Source of the DNA: Glycomyces terrestris
GTDB taxonomy: Bacteria > Actinomycetota > Actinomycetes > Mycobacteriales > Micromonosporaceae
Reading direction: 5' to 3'
NCBI RefSeq assembly: GCF_003933745.1
Contig: NZ_RSEB01000001.1
Coordinates: forward strand, 1-64,000
DNA length: 64,000 bases
How positions within the stretch are numbered: position 1 is the stretch's first letter; each line of letters starts with the position of its first letter. The position numbers and the translations under genes were made by a program. The notes beneath the pieces were generated by a model. It did no database searches. It saw only the letters and a list, made by a program, of their open reading frames with translations, and had not been told where the DNA came from. This document shows positions 1 through 9,027 of this stretch, piece by piece.

Positions 1-1
1 G

Positions 2-67
2 AACGCGGCCCTGGTCCAGCTGTGGAGCTGCCACGCCGGCACCAACCAACGCTGGACCATCACCTGA
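2..67 (+). CDS. C-terminal end of ricin-type lectin-domain protein (partial)
   Basis: Only the last 21 codons lie in the window. The frame reads QLWSCHAGTNQRWTIT and stops at 65-67. The Q-x-W motif after a Cys (NQRW) is the closing signature of a ricin B-type beta-trefoil repeat (CBM13/RICIN), the carbohydrate-binding module that ends many actinobacterial secreted glycoside hydrolases. The catalytic part is off the window, so the enzyme type is unknown. A strong hairpin follows 27 nt after the stop. Confidence 0.75.
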   Translation, partial: NAALVQLWSCHAGTNQRWTIT

Positions 68-94
68 GGGACCCCTTGACCCTCTCCCCCAGAG

Positions 95-127
95 CCGAAC
101 GGCCGGGCACCGCGCCCGGCCGTTCGG
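95..127 (+). terminator. Strong hairpin terminator after the lectin gene
   Basis: A perfect 14-bp stem, CCGAACGGCCGGGC (95-108) and its complement (114-127), encloses the 5-nt loop ACCGC. There is no clear U tract, as is usual in high-GC actinobacteria. It lies directly downstream of the lectin stop codon. Confidence 0.75.
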
Positions 128-217
128 TGCGTCGTCCCGCCGGCGCCGGAGGAATGACCGCGCGGTTTCGGGGCACTGCTACCGGCGACGTCCGCCCGAC
201 GACCGCAGGAGGCCCGC

Positions 218-1093
218 ATGCCGACGATCTGGAAGGTCCGCCACCGCCGCGCCGACATCGACGGGCTGGAGGTGGCCTACCGCGAGGCGGGGGCGCCGGG
301 CCTGCCGGCGGTGCTGCTGCTGCACGGGTTCCCGAGCTCGTCGCACACGTTCCGGGACGTGATGCCGGTGCTCGCGGACGCGGCGCACGTCATCGCGCCG
401 GACCTCCCCGGGTTCGGGATGTCCTCCTCCCCCGGGGTCGGCGAGTACGAGTACACCTTCGCGAACCTCTCGCGCACGGTCGAGCGCCTCCTCGACCGGC
501 TCGGCGTCGAGCGATTCTTCGTGTACCTGCACGACTTCGGCGCGCCCGTCGGCTACCACCTCGCCACCCGCGACCCGGGCCGCATCCGCGGCCTCATCGT
601 CCAGAACGGGAACGCGCACCCCGAGGGCCTCGGCGGGCAGTGGGACACCGCCAAGGCGTACTGGGCCGATCCGAACGAGACCACGCGCGCCGCCCTCCCG
701 GAGTGGCTCGACTTCGAGGGCACGCGCGAGCAGTACCTCGGCGGCCTGCCCGAGCGGCTGCGGGAGCTCCACGCCCCCGAGTCCTGGCACCTCGACTGGG
801 AGCGCATGCGCCGGCCCGGGAACATCGAGGCGCAGTTCGCGCTGTTCACCGACTACGCGAGCCACACCGCCCGCTTCGACGAACTCGCCGCGTACCACCG
901 GGCCCACCAGCCGCCGGCGCTCGTGCTGTGGGGCCGGCACGACCCGTTCTTCGACGTCGAGGAGGTCCTGGCCTACCTCCGCGCCCTCGACCGCGCCGAC
1001 GCCCACATCCTCGACGGCGGCCACCTGCTCCTGGAGACGCACGCCCCCGAGTGCGCGGCCCTCATGCGCGCGTTCGTGCTCGACAACTCCTGA
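218..1093 (+). CDS. Alpha/beta hydrolase, haloalkane dehalogenase/epoxide hydrolase-like
   Basis: A 291-residue single-domain alpha/beta hydrolase. The oxyanion-hole motif HGFP is at residues 36-39. The nucleophile elbow reads HDFGAP with Asp106 where esterases carry Ser, as in haloalkane dehalogenases, fluoroacetate dehalogenases and epoxide hydrolases. The remaining triad is probably Asp242 (GRHDPFF) and His269 (DGGHLLLETH). No signal peptide is present, so the enzyme should be cytosolic. The ATG is set by AGGAGG at 207-212, five bases upstream. It seems monocistronic and converges on the PHP-domain gene 29 bp away. The substrate cannot be told: the halide-stabilising residues of true dehalogenases are not evident, so an epoxide or related ester is equally possible. 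Confidence 0.85.
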   Translation: MPTIWKVRHRRADIDGLEVAYREAGAPGLPAVLLLHGFPSSSHTFRDVMPVLADAAHVIAPDLPGFGMSSSPGVGEYEYTFANLSRTVERLLDRLGVERFFVYLHDFGAPVGYHLATRDPGRIRGLIVQNGNAHPEGLGGQWDTAKAYWADPNETTRAALPEWLDFEGTREQYLGGLPERLRELHAPESWHLDWERMRRPGNIEAQFALFTDYASHTARFDELAAYHRAHQPPALVLWGRHDPFFDVEEVLAYLRALDRADAHILDGGHLLLETHAPECAALMRAFVLDNS

Positions 1094-1122
1094 CGCGGTC
1101 TCGTGCGGCGGCGGAAGGGCCG

Positions 1123-2775
1123 CTACTTGAGTTCGGCGAAGATCGGGTTGGTGTAGAACCAGAGGTCTTCCCAGGGGTCGACCTCGCCGGGGACGTCGAG
1201 CGCGGGGCCGGCCGGGTCGACGTCGGCGCCGAGGTAGCCGGGCTGGCTGCGCTTGCCGTCGGTGCCGCGCACGCGCACGTACATGCCCGCTTCGACGGTG
1301 AAGGTGTGGACGAGCTCGATCGAGCCGGTCTCCCCCGCCACGTCCCAGGACTCGACGACCCTGGTCTCGGGCGCGTACAGGGTGTTCGGGTCCGCGGCGG
1401 GCCCGGTGACCTTGCCGGCGATGACGTCGACGCGCGCGAGCCGCGGCAGGAGCCCGGCGTGGTTGACGCGGTCGGCGAGGTCGATCTTGACGCTCAGCTC
1501 CACTTCGGTGCCGGCGCGGACGGCGAGGGTGCCGCCGAGGACGGCCTCGTGGCGGGAGCCGCGGCGGCCCTTGACGCGCAGGCGCGTGTCGAGGCCGGCG
1601 ACGAGGTCGCCGAAGCACACCCACATGCGTCCGGCGCGCATGGCCTTCATGACGGCGCGGTGGGTGAAGTCGCTCGCGCCGACCCAGGTCTTGTTGTAGG
1701 CGCCGGGCGGGAACGAGGAGTACTCGGCGACGGGCCGGCCCGTGCCGACCGGCGGCGGGTAGACGCCGGTGGAGTCGAACGTGTCGCCGTCCTCGTTGTA
1801 GGGGATGGTGTCGTACCCGGTCTGGTCGAGCGGGTCGACCGGGTTCTTCACCCAGTCGCCGCACGCCTGGTGGCCGTCCGAGGTGGTGGTGATCCACCAC
1901 TTGCGGCCCTCGGACAGGAGGCTGTCCCACACGCCGCCGACGGTGGCGGTCATCCAGTCGAAGCCGCCCCAGGTGCGGTAGCTCTCGGCCGGGTAGCCGG
2001 GGAACGAGTGCCTGCCGGGGCTGGAGTCGTAGAGGCCGCGGCCGCGCGCCATGCCGGGCGCGGGCAGGCCGGCGGCCTGGTGACCGGGCGCGCCCTCGAA
2101 GCCGATGACGATGCCGGGCGCGGCGTCCTGCCAGGCGCGCAGCTCGGCCGGGGAGTCGATGCCCTTGCGGGCGGGGTGGTTCGGGAGGACGAGGGCGTCG
2201 GCGAGGCGGCCGTCGGCGACGGCGTCGCCCAGGTGGGCGAGGGCCTCGACCGCGAGGGCCTCGTTGGCGGGCGTGCCGTCGCGGGCGCCGACCACGTTGG
2301 CGTCGTAAGCGTTCACGAACTCCTGGAGGACTTCGGCCTCATGGTCGCCGGGGGCCATCATGAGCGTGGTGTGCTCGCCGGCGGGGATGTTCCACTCCAG
2401 GCCGCTGAAGATGAGCAGGTTCTCGCCGTGCCGTTCGCGGGCGGCGAGGAGGTCCTCGCGCTGCGGGGCGATGCTGTGGGCGGCGAAGGGCTGGTTGCCG
2501 TGGTCGGTGATGGCGATCCAGTCGAGGCCGCCGGCGATCGCGCGGACGGCCTGGTCGTCGATGCGGTACATGGCGTCGTTGCTGTACTGGCTGTGGAGGT
2601 GGTGGTCGCCGGCGAGCCACAGGTAGCCGCCGCGGCGCTCGCGGTCGTGCGCGGCGGCGGGCGCGGCGGTCGCGGCCGCCGCGGCGGCGCCGGCGAGTCC
2701 GGCGCCGACCAGGCCCGCGCCGCGCAGGAAGCCGCGGCGGTCGGTGCCGGCGGGGGCGGGTTCGAGTTCGGTCAT
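1123..2775 (-). CDS. Tat-exported PHP-domain metallo-phosphoesterase (CehA/McbA family)
   Basis: A protein of 550 residues. The N-terminus has a twin-arginine signal (RRGFLRG, residues 13-19) followed by an Ala-rich hydrophobic stretch, so export folded through Tat is likely. The mature part starts with the PHP metal motif DHHLH (57-61) and has a further ITDHGN motif about 30 residues later, both expected metal ligands of PHP phosphoesterases. The family is usually named CehA/McbA after carbaryl-degrading relatives, but most members are uncharacterised exported phosphoesterases. The ATG is set by TGGAGG four bases upstream; the open frame runs much further upstream without homology, which is a high-GC artefact. 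It lies downstream of the SARP gene on the same strand, 311 bp away, so probably has its own promoter. Confidence 0.85.
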   Translation of the reverse strand: MTELEPAPAGTDRRGFLRGAGLVGAGLAGAAAAAATAAPAAAHDRERRGGYLWLAGDHHLHSQYSNDAMYRIDDQAVRAIAGGLDWIAITDHGNQPFAAHSIAPQREDLLAARERHGENLLIFSGLEWNIPAGEHTTLMMAPGDHEAEVLQEFVNAYDANVVGARDGTPANEALAVEALAHLGDAVADGRLADALVLPNHPARKGIDSPAELRAWQDAAPGIVIGFEGAPGHQAAGLPAPGMARGRGLYDSSPGRHSFPGYPAESYRTWGGFDWMTATVGGVWDSLLSEGRKWWITTTSDGHQACGDWVKNPVDPLDQTGYDTIPYNEDGDTFDSTGVYPPPVGTGRPVAEYSSFPPGAYNKTWVGASDFTHRAVMKAMRAGRMWVCFGDLVAGLDTRLRVKGRRGSRHEAVLGGTLAVRAGTEVELSVKIDLADRVNHAGLLPRLARVDVIAGKVTGPAADPNTLYAPETRVVESWDVAGETGSIELVHTFTVEAGMYVRVRGTDGKRSQPGYLGADVDPAGPALDVPGEVDPWEDLWFYTNPIFAELK

Positions 2776-3086
2776 GAGTCCTCCAGGGTGGGCGTCGTCC
2801 CCGCCGATGGCGCCGGGGCGGAACCGATCCTCGTGCCTGCGGCGGACCTGCGGTCGAACCGCCGCTGTCCGGGAGGTGAATTCGCGTGGCCGCGGCGGTG
2901 CGGCGGGGCGAGCCTCGCGCCGTCGCGGCGGCGGTGGCCGATCACGCTCCGGCCCAGGTGAGCGATCGCGGAGGCGGCCCAGGCCCGGGGCACCGCCGCG
3001 GAGCGGTGCGCTTCCGACCGCGACGCCGCGTCGATTCCGGGAGCCCTCAGCGGGCGCGGTCGGATTCGGTTGGGGCTGTTCCGGTC
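2776..3086. other. Intergenic region between SARP and PHP genes
   Basis: There are 311 bp without a credible gene. It should hold the end of SARP transcription and the promoter of the PHP gene (reverse strand). A 7-bp hairpin at 2990-3009 is the only clear secondary structure I see; no convincing -35/-10 pair stands out. Confidence 0.5.
2990..3009 (-). terminator. Possible weak terminator of the SARP gene
   Basis: GCACCGC (2990-2996) pairs perfectly with GCGGTGC (3003-3009) around a 6-nt loop. It lies 78 nt past the SARP stop on the reverse strand. Short stem, no U tract, so only a candidate. Confidence 0.35.
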
Positions 3087-6000
3087 TCACCTCGGGGCGC
3101 TGTCGGTGTGGTGCGGGGCCGGCGGGTTCCAGTCGGGGGCGAGGCGCATCGCCTCGGCCGGGGTGAGGCCGGTGCCGTGGCGGTAGGCGCGCAGGTACTG
3201 GTCGGGGTCGAGGTGGTCGCGCAGGGTGCGGGTGGTGCGGTCGACGTCGGCGGCTTCGGCCGCGGGAAGGGGCGTGCCGACGGTCTGGCGGGCGCTCGCC
3301 GCCGCGCCGAGGAGGGCGGCCGCGGTGCGGTGGCGGCCCGCGAGCGCGTGCGCGCCGGCGGTGCCTTCGAGTGCCAGCGCCATGGCGCGCGGGTCTCCGG
3401 AGCGGTGCGCCGCCCTCCAGCCTTCGCGGTGGAGGCGCAGCGCTGCGGCGGCGTCGCCGCGTGCTTCGGCGATGAAGCCGAGTTCGGCGAGGACGAGGGC
3501 GTGGCCGGGGTCGAAGCCGGCCGTGGACCGGCGGCGGAGGACGCGGCGCAAGAGGGTCTCGGCGTCGTCGAGTCGTCCCTCGCGGCGGGCGGCGAGGGCG
3601 CTGCCGATCTCGGCGTGGATCCGCCCGGGGGTGAAGTCGTGGTCGGCGGCGAGGCGCAGGGCCCGGTCGTGGTGCTCCCGGGCCGTCGCGAAGTCGCCGG
3701 TGAGCATGGCGATGTTGCCGATGCTCGCCAGCCGGTAGGACGCCTCGGGCCACAGCCCGAGGTCTTCGGCGAGTCGCAGGCCCTCCCGGTGGAGTCGGGC
3801 CGCCTCGGCGTAGTCGCCCGACATCTCCGCGAGCGCCGCAACCGGTTCGACGGTCTGGAGGCGGCCCCACGGGTCGCCGAGGGCCGCGAACCGGGCCGCG
3901 CTTTGGCGGCCGTCGCGTTCGAGTGCCGCGATGTCGCCGCGGACGTGCGCCTGGTTGGCCCGGACGCTCAGGGCCGCGGCGGCGCCCCAGTCGTCGCCGA
4001 GGCGTTCGAAGGCCGTCAGGGCCTGCTCGATGAGGGCCTCGCTCTGGTCCTGGGCGCCGACGCCGAAGAGGGTGAAGCCGAGGAACCACTGGACGCGGGC
4101 CCGCTCGGCGGCGTCGGTGACGGCGTCGAGCGCGTCGCTGACGCGGGCGATGCGGTCCGGGTCGGCCTCGCCGTCGACGAGGGCGGCGAACCCGGCGCTC
4201 CAGGCGCGGGCGCGGGTCGCCGGTGACGACCGGTCGAGGCCGGCGGGCACCGCGGCGAGGACCGCTTCGAGGAGCCGGCGGCCTTCGCTGAGCCGGCCCC
4301 GCAGGTACCAGTACCAGGTGAGCGCGAGCGCCAGGTCGAGCGCGTCCTCGATCGCGTCGTCCCCGAGCGCGGCGTGCAGGGCGGCGCGGAGGTTCGCCGC
4401 CTCCGCGTCGAGGACGGCGAGCGCTGCGCTCTGGCCGGGGCCGCGCAGCAGGGGTGCGGTGCGCTTGGCGAGGTCCAGGTAGTGGGCGCGGTGGCGGGTG
4501 CGGGCCGCGGTGCGCTCGCCGGCGTCGTCGAGGCGGGCGAGGCTGTACTCGCGGATGGATTCGAGGAGGCGGTAGCGGGGTGCGCCGCCGGTGTCGTCGA
4601 CGGTCACGAGGGAGCGGGAGACGAGCCGGTGGAGCAGGTCGGGCACGTCCGCTTCGCCGCCGCCGCAGACGGCTTCGGCCGCGGCGAGGGTGCATCCGTC
4701 GTTGTGGACGGCGAGGCGGCGGAGGACGGCGCGCTCGGGATCGGTGAGCAGGCTCCAGCTCCAGTCGATCATCGCCCGGAGCGTCTGGTGCCGGGGGGCC
4801 GCGCCGCGGGGTCCGGCCGCGAGGAGCCGGAAGCGGTCGTCGAGGCGGGCGGCGACCTCGCGGGCGCCGAGTGCGCGGACGCGGGCGGCGGCCAGTTCGA
4901 TCGCGAGCGGGAGGCCGTCGAGCCGGCGGCAGATCTCGGCGACGTGCGCGGCGTTGCCGGCGTGGAGGTCGAACCCGGGTGCGGCGGCGCGGGCGCGGGC
5001 GACGAAGAGTTCGACGGCGCTCGCGCGGGCGATGTCGGCGGGGGCTTCGCGATCGGGTGCGGGGACCGCCAGCGGCGGGACGGTCCGGACCTCTTCGCCG
5101 AGGAAGCCGAGGGGTTCGCGGCCGGTGGCGAGCACGCGGAGGTCGGGGCAACGGTGCAGCAGGGTCAGTGCGAGGTCGGCGGCGGCGTCGAGGAGGTGCT
5201 CGCAGTTGTCCAGGACGAGGAGGAGTCGCTTGTCGCGGAGGGCGGTCGCGAGGCGGTCGGCCGGTGCGGCGTCCGGGCCGGGCCGGATGCCGAGCGCGGC
5301 CATGGCGGCTTCGGCGACCGCGTCAGTCGCGCCGTCCGCTTCGGTGACGGCGGCGAGCTCGATCAGCCATGCGCCGTCGGGGAAGTCGGGCGCGAGGCGC
5401 GCCGCGGTCTCGACGGCGAGCCGGGTCTTGCCGACGCCGCCGGGGCCGGTGAGGGTCACCTGCCTTGCGGTGGTGAGGGATCGGCGCAACGCTGCGATGT
5501 CGTCCCCGCGTCCGATCAGCGGCGTCACGGGCGCGGGCAGGTTGCCGCGGGGCGCGGGCGGGTCGGCCGCCGGGGCATGCTGGTGCAGGAGCCGGCGGTG
5601 CAGCCGGGTCGTCTCGGGGCTCGGGTCGAGGCCGAGCTCCTCGGCGAGCCGTGTCCGCAGGTCCTGGAACTCGGCCAGTGCCTCCCCGGTGCGGCCGGCG
5701 GCGTGGAGCGCTCGCATGTGGACGGCGCGGAGGCGCTCGCGCAGCGGGTGGCGGAGCACGAGCTCGTGGAGTTCGTCCGCCGCGTCGAGGTGCCGGCCGG
5801 CGTCGAGGCGGGCCTCGGCGAGGGTTTCGAGGGCGGTGAGCCGGGCCTCCTCCAGGCGGGCGGCGACGGGCCGCGCGAATGCGGCGTCGCTGTGCCCGGC
5901 GAACGCCGCGCCCCGCCACAGGGCGAGGCCCTCGGTCAGGAGGGCGATGCGCTCGTGCGGATCGCGCGCGGCGCGGGCGCGGGCGGTGAGCGAGGTGAAC

Positions 6001-6320
6001 CGGGTGCTGTCGAGGTGGTCCGTTCGCAGGGCATAGCCGCCGTCGCCGAGCAGGAGGAGTTCGCGGGCGCCCGGTTCGGCGTCCTCGAAGGTCTTGCGCA
6101 GCTGCCAGATCCGGGTCTGGAGGGCGCCGGCCGGGTCGCTCGGCGGTGCCTCGGCGCCCCAGAGGTCCTCGGTGAGGCGGTCGGCGGTGACGGGGTGTCC
6201 TTCGCGGGCGAGGAGGGCCGCCAGGAGGGTCCTCGTCTTGAGCCCGGGGACCGCGACCGGGCGGCCGTCGGCCGTCCGCACCTCCAGGGGGCCCAGCACT
6301 CCGAATCGCACGGACGCCAC
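3087..6320 (-). CDS. AfsR-type SARP transcriptional regulator (wHTH-BTAD-NB-ARC-TPR)
   Basis: A 1077-residue regulator. Residues 1-100 form the OmpR-like winged helix (FGVLGPLEV...PLKT-type start), 105-250 the bacterial transcriptional activation domain, then an NB-ARC/STAND ATPase with Walker A GPGGVGKT at 292-299 and LLLVLDNCEH as Walker B, and tetratricopeptide repeats to the end. Large SARPs of this type activate secondary metabolism or export genes by binding heptameric repeats with 11-bp period. Start is GTG at 6320; a second GTG three codons later is also possible. It is divergent from the DHA2 exporter, and three 11-bp tandem repeats lie between them, which makes that exporter the most likely direct target. 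Nucleotide binding and TPR ligand sensing would gate activity. Confidence 0.9.
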   Translation of the reverse strand: MASVRFGVLGPLEVRTADGRPVAVPGLKTRTLLAALLAREGHPVTADRLTEDLWGAEAPPSDPAGALQTRIWQLRKTFEDAEPGARELLLLGDGGYALRTDHLDSTRFTSLTARARAARDPHERIALLTEGLALWRGAAFAGHSDAAFARPVAARLEEARLTALETLAEARLDAGRHLDAADELHELVLRHPLRERLRAVHMRALHAAGRTGEALAEFQDLRTRLAEELGLDPSPETTRLHRRLLHQHAPAADPPAPRGNLPAPVTPLIGRGDDIAALRRSLTTARQVTLTGPGGVGKTRLAVETAARLAPDFPDGAWLIELAAVTEADGATDAVAEAAMAALGIRPGPDAAPADRLATALRDKRLLLVLDNCEHLLDAAADLALTLLHRCPDLRVLATGREPLGFLGEEVRTVPPLAVPAPDREAPADIARASAVELFVARARAAAPGFDLHAGNAAHVAEICRRLDGLPLAIELAAARVRALGAREVAARLDDRFRLLAAGPRGAAPRHQTLRAMIDWSWSLLTDPERAVLRRLAVHNDGCTLAAAEAVCGGGEADVPDLLHRLVSRSLVTVDDTGGAPRYRLLESIREYSLARLDDAGERTAARTRHRAHYLDLAKRTAPLLRGPGQSAALAVLDAEAANLRAALHAALGDDAIEDALDLALALTWYWYLRGRLSEGRRLLEAVLAAVPAGLDRSSPATRARAWSAGFAALVDGEADPDRIARVSDALDAVTDAAERARVQWFLGFTLFGVGAQDQSEALIEQALTAFERLGDDWGAAAALSVRANQAHVRGDIAALERDGRQSAARFAALGDPWGRLQTVEPVAALAEMSGDYAEAARLHREGLRLAEDLGLWPEASYRLASIGNIAMLTGDFATAREHHDRALRLAADHDFTPGRIHAEIGSALAARREGRLDDAETLLRRVLRRRSTAGFDPGHALVLAELGFIAEARGDAAAALRLHREGWRAAHRSGDPRAMALALEGTAGAHALAGRHRTAAALLGAAASARQTVGTPLPAAEAADVDRTTRTLRDHLDPDQYLRAYRHGTGLTPAEAMRLAPDWNPPAPHHTDSAPR

Positions 6321-6336
6321 CGTAGCGCGGCGGGCC

Positions 6337-6369
6337 GACGGAGAGCGGACGGAGAGCGGACCGAGAGCG
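6337..6369 (+). promoter_or_regulatory. Three 11-bp tandem direct repeats, putative SARP-binding site
   Basis: GACGGAGAGCG (6337-6347), GACGGAGAGCG (6348-6358) and GACCGAGAGCG (6359-6369) follow each other without gap. SARP proteins are known to bind direct repeats with 11-bp period, with the last repeat about 8 bp upstream of the -10 box. Here CAGAGT at 6378-6383 begins exactly 8 bp after the last repeat and resembles a -10 for the exporter gene. The geometry is seen; binding is inference. Confidence 0.7.
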
Positions 6370-6421
6370 GCGCGGCGCAGAGTCGGTCGGGTCCGCTTCC
6401 TCTACTCCCGGAAGGCTTCCG

Positions 6422-7984
6422 ATGACGACCACGACCCCGACCGTGCCGAAGGCCGGGCCCCGCGAGTGGCTCGGGCTCCTGGTGCTCCTGCTGCCCACGC
6501 TCGTGCTGGCGATCGACGTGACGGTCCTCAACCTCGCCGTGCCGCACCTGAGCGCCGACCTCGAGCCGACCGGCGCCGAACTGCTGTGGATCGTCGACGT
6601 CTACGGGTTCATGATCGCCGGCTTCCTGCTGACCATGGGCTCGCTCGGCGACCGCATCGGGCGCCGCCGGCTCCTGATGATCGGCGCGGCCGGCTTCGGG
6701 GCCGCCTCGGTCCTCGCGGCCTTCGCGACCACTCCGGCGGCGCTGATCGCCGCCCGCGCACTGCTCGGCGTCACCGGCGCCACGCTGATGCCCTCGACGC
6801 TGGCGCTGCTCACGAACATGTTCAAGGACCGGCGGCAGCGCGCGACCGCCCTCGGCGCCTGGGCGACCTGCCTGTCGCTGGGCGCCGCGGTGGGGCCGAT
6901 CCTGGGCGGGGCGCTCCTGGAGTGGTTCCGGTGGGGCACGGTGTTCCTCCTCGCCGTCCCGGTGATGGCGCTGCTGCTGGCCGCGGCGCCGTTCCTGCTG
7001 CCGGAGTACCGGGACGCCGGCGCCGGCCGGATCGACTTCGTGAGCATCCTGCTGTCCCTGGCGGCGATCCTGCCGGCGGTCTACGGCGTCAAGCGAATCG
7101 CCGAACACGGCGCGGACGGCGTCGCGGGCGCGGCGGTCGCCCTCGGCCTCGTCGTCGGAGCGCTGTTCGCGATCCGCCAGCGCAGGTCCGCCGATCCGCT
7201 CCTCGATCTGCGGCTGTTCGCGGACCGGGCGTTCAGCGCGGCGATCCTGGTGCTGCTCCTGGGCCTGGGGCTGATGGGCGGGCTGTACCTGTTCATCACG
7301 CAGTACCTCCAGTCGGTGGCCGGGCTCTCGTCGCTGCGGGCCGGCCTCCTGCTGCTGCCCGCGGCCGCCGCCCTCATCGGGACGGCGATGCTGACGCCGG
7401 TGCTCACCAGGCGGATTCGCCCGGCGTACGTCATCGGCGGCGCGCTGCTGCTCTCCGTTCCCGGCTACGTCATGATCGCCGCGGTCGACGGGACCGGCGG
7501 GGCCGCGCTGGTCGCGGCCGGCTTCACGCTGGTGTACGCCGGCATCAGCCCGATGATGGTCCTCGGCACCGACCTCGTGGTCGGCGCCGCGCCGCCGGAG
7601 CGGGCGGGCTCGGCCGCGGCGATGTCCGAGTCGGGCATGGAACTGGGCATCGCGCTGGGCGTCGCCGCGCTCGGCAGCGCGGTCACCGCCGTCTACCGGG
7701 GCGACCTCGCCGGGGCCCTGCCGGCGGACGCGCCCGAAGCGGTGCGGGACGCCGCGCTCGACACCTTGGCGGGCGCCGAGTCCGCCGCCGGGGCCCTCCC
7801 GGATCCGATGCGCCTCGAGGTGCTGGCGTCGGCCCGGGAGGCGTTCACGAACGGGTTGAGCCTCGCGGCGGGCATCGCGGGAGCGGTGGTGGCGGCGCTG
7901 GCCCTCGCCGTGGTCGTGTTCCTGCGCCACGTGCCGGCCGGGAGCGCGGAGGAGCCGTCGCCTTCCGAGGCCGATCGAGCGTGA
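6422..7984 (+). CDS. MFS drug exporter, DHA2 family (14 TM)
   Basis: A 520-residue membrane protein with the DHA2 start LDxTVxNxALP-like region (AIDVTVLNLAVPHL in TM1), the motif A loop GSLGDRIGRRRLL, and motif C type GAAVGPILGGALL in TM5. Hydrophobic spans fit 14 transmembrane segments, as in QacA/EmrB-type proton antiporters. It probably exports a toxic or self-made hydrophobic compound. The ATG at 6422 has only a weak upstream Shine-Dalgarno. Placed divergently from the SARP gene with SARP-like repeats in its promoter, it is probably the exporter controlled by that regulator. It converges on the ECF sigma gene with a shared hairpin between. Confidence 0.9.
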   Translation: MTTTTPTVPKAGPREWLGLLVLLLPTLVLAIDVTVLNLAVPHLSADLEPTGAELLWIVDVYGFMIAGFLLTMGSLGDRIGRRRLLMIGAAGFGAASVLAAFATTPAALIAARALLGVTGATLMPSTLALLTNMFKDRRQRATALGAWATCLSLGAAVGPILGGALLEWFRWGTVFLLAVPVMALLLAAAPFLLPEYRDAGAGRIDFVSILLSLAAILPAVYGVKRIAEHGADGVAGAAVALGLVVGALFAIRQRRSADPLLDLRLFADRAFSAAILVLLLGLGLMGGLYLFITQYLQSVAGLSSLRAGLLLLPAAAALIGTAMLTPVLTRRIRPAYVIGGALLLSVPGYVMIAAVDGTGGAALVAAGFTLVYAGISPMMVLGTDLVVGAAPPERAGSAAAMSESGMELGIALGVAALGSAVTAVYRGDLAGALPADAPEAVRDAALDTLAGAESAAGALPDPMRLEVLASAREAFTNGLSLAAGIAGAVVAALALAVVVFLRHVPAGSAEEPSPSEADRA

Positions 7985-7992
7985 ACGCCGGT

Positions 7993-8023
7993 GCGTCCCT
8001 CGGCGGGCCTGACCGAGGGACGC
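7993..8023. terminator. Bidirectional hairpin terminator
   Basis: GCGTCCCTCGG (7993-8003) pairs perfectly with CCGAGGGACGC (8013-8023) around a 9-nt loop. It sits between the convergent exporter and ECF sigma genes and can serve both. Confidence 0.7.
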
Positions 8024-8040
8024 GCCCGAGTCCGATGTGG

Positions 8041-9006
8041 TCAGAGATGCCTCGGGAGTCCGAAGCGGGGGAACAGGGTCGGGTCCAGGAACGAGGTGAT
8101 GCGGGTGATGCCGGCGCCCGTCAGGGTGAGGACGTGGATGCCGTGGGCGCGGCGGCCGCCGTCCGCGGCCCGCTCATAGGAGGCGAAGGCGGGCTGGCCG
8201 TTCGCGGCGGTGCGGAGCATCGGGGCGCCGCCGCAGGCGGCGAAGCCCTGGGCTCGCATGAAGCGCGCGATGGCGTCGGCGCCGCTGAACCAGGTCGTGA
8301 ACGGGGGCATCTCCAGGGCGGCGTCGGCGCGGAGGATGCGGGTGAGGGCGTCGGCGTCGCTGTGCTCGAACGCGGCGACGAACCGGTCGAGGAGTTCTCG
8401 GCGCTCGGGATCGGTCGGCTCGCGCACCGGTTCGGCGGGGTCGAGCTGGGCCAGGCGGGCCCGGGCGCGTTGCAGGGAGCTGTTGGCCGCGGCGGTGGTG
8501 GTGCCGAGGAGGTCGGCGACTTCGGCTGCGCGCCAGTCGAGGACGTCGCGCAGGATCAGGACCGCGCGCTGGCGGGCGGGCAGGTGCTGGAGGGCCGCCG
8601 TGAACGCGAGTCGCGTGCCCTCCCGGGACGCGGCGATCTCGGCGGGGTCGCCGCCGAGCAGCGCGTCCGGCAGCGGCTGGAGCCACGGCACCTCGGCCGG
8701 GGGCGACTCGAGCGGCCCCTCGGGGTCCGCGCTCGGGCCGCCGAGCCCGGCCGGGAGGGGCCGGCGGCCGCGGCGCTCGATCGCGCGCAGGCACACGTGC
8801 GTGGCGATGCGGTACAGCCAGGTGCGCAGCGACGACCGGCCTTCGAACCGGTCGAAGGCGCGCCAGGCGCGCAGGTAGGCGTCCTGCACGGCGTCCTCCG
8901 CGTCGTGCGCCGAGCCGAGCATGCGGTAGCAGTGCGCGAGCAGTTCGCGCCGGTGCGGGTCGGTGAGCCGCGTGAACTCCTCGGCGTCGACCAGGGTCTG
9001 GACCAC
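8041..9006 (-). CDS. ECF sigma-70 factor with C-terminal SnoaL-like domain (SigG-type)
   Basis: A protein of 321 residues. Region 2 is at about 20-90 (CYRMLGSAHDAEDAVQDAYLRAWRAF), region 4 at about 130-190 with a helix-turn-helix (DVLDWRAAEVADLLGTTTAAANSSLQRARARL), and the last 120 residues form a SnoaL-like alpha+beta barrel (DRFVAAFEHSDADALTRIL...). This architecture is that of the mycobacterial SigG / ECF41-56-like factors, where the C-terminal domain replaces an anti-sigma factor and tunes activity. No anti-sigma gene is adjacent, consistent with this. It is divergent from a tautomerase gene across a symmetrical palindromic region that probably contains both promoters. Confidence 0.9.
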   Translation of the reverse strand: MVQTLVDAEEFTRLTDPHRRELLAHCYRMLGSAHDAEDAVQDAYLRAWRAFDRFEGRSSLRTWLYRIATHVCLRAIERRGRRPLPAGLGGPSADPEGPLESPPAEVPWLQPLPDALLGGDPAEIAASREGTRLAFTAALQHLPARQRAVLILRDVLDWRAAEVADLLGTTTAAANSSLQRARARLAQLDPAEPVREPTDPERRELLDRFVAAFEHSDADALTRILRADAALEMPPFTTWFSGADAIARFMRAQGFAACGGAPMLRTAANGQPAFASYERAADGGRRAHGIHVLTLTGAGITRITSFLDPTLFPRFGLPRHL

Positions 9007-9027
9007 GGGTGCTCCCTTTCGTCGTTC

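Noticed and set aside
22..2961. Very long forward open frame across the hydrolase and the PHP gene
   Set aside because: Arg/Ala/Gly-biased translation without homology, opposite or out of frame with well-supported genes; high-GC artefact.
2776..5151. In-frame extension upstream of the PHP protein
   Set aside because: Lies antisense-frame to the SARP gene; the Tat signal and Shine-Dalgarno fix the start at 2775.
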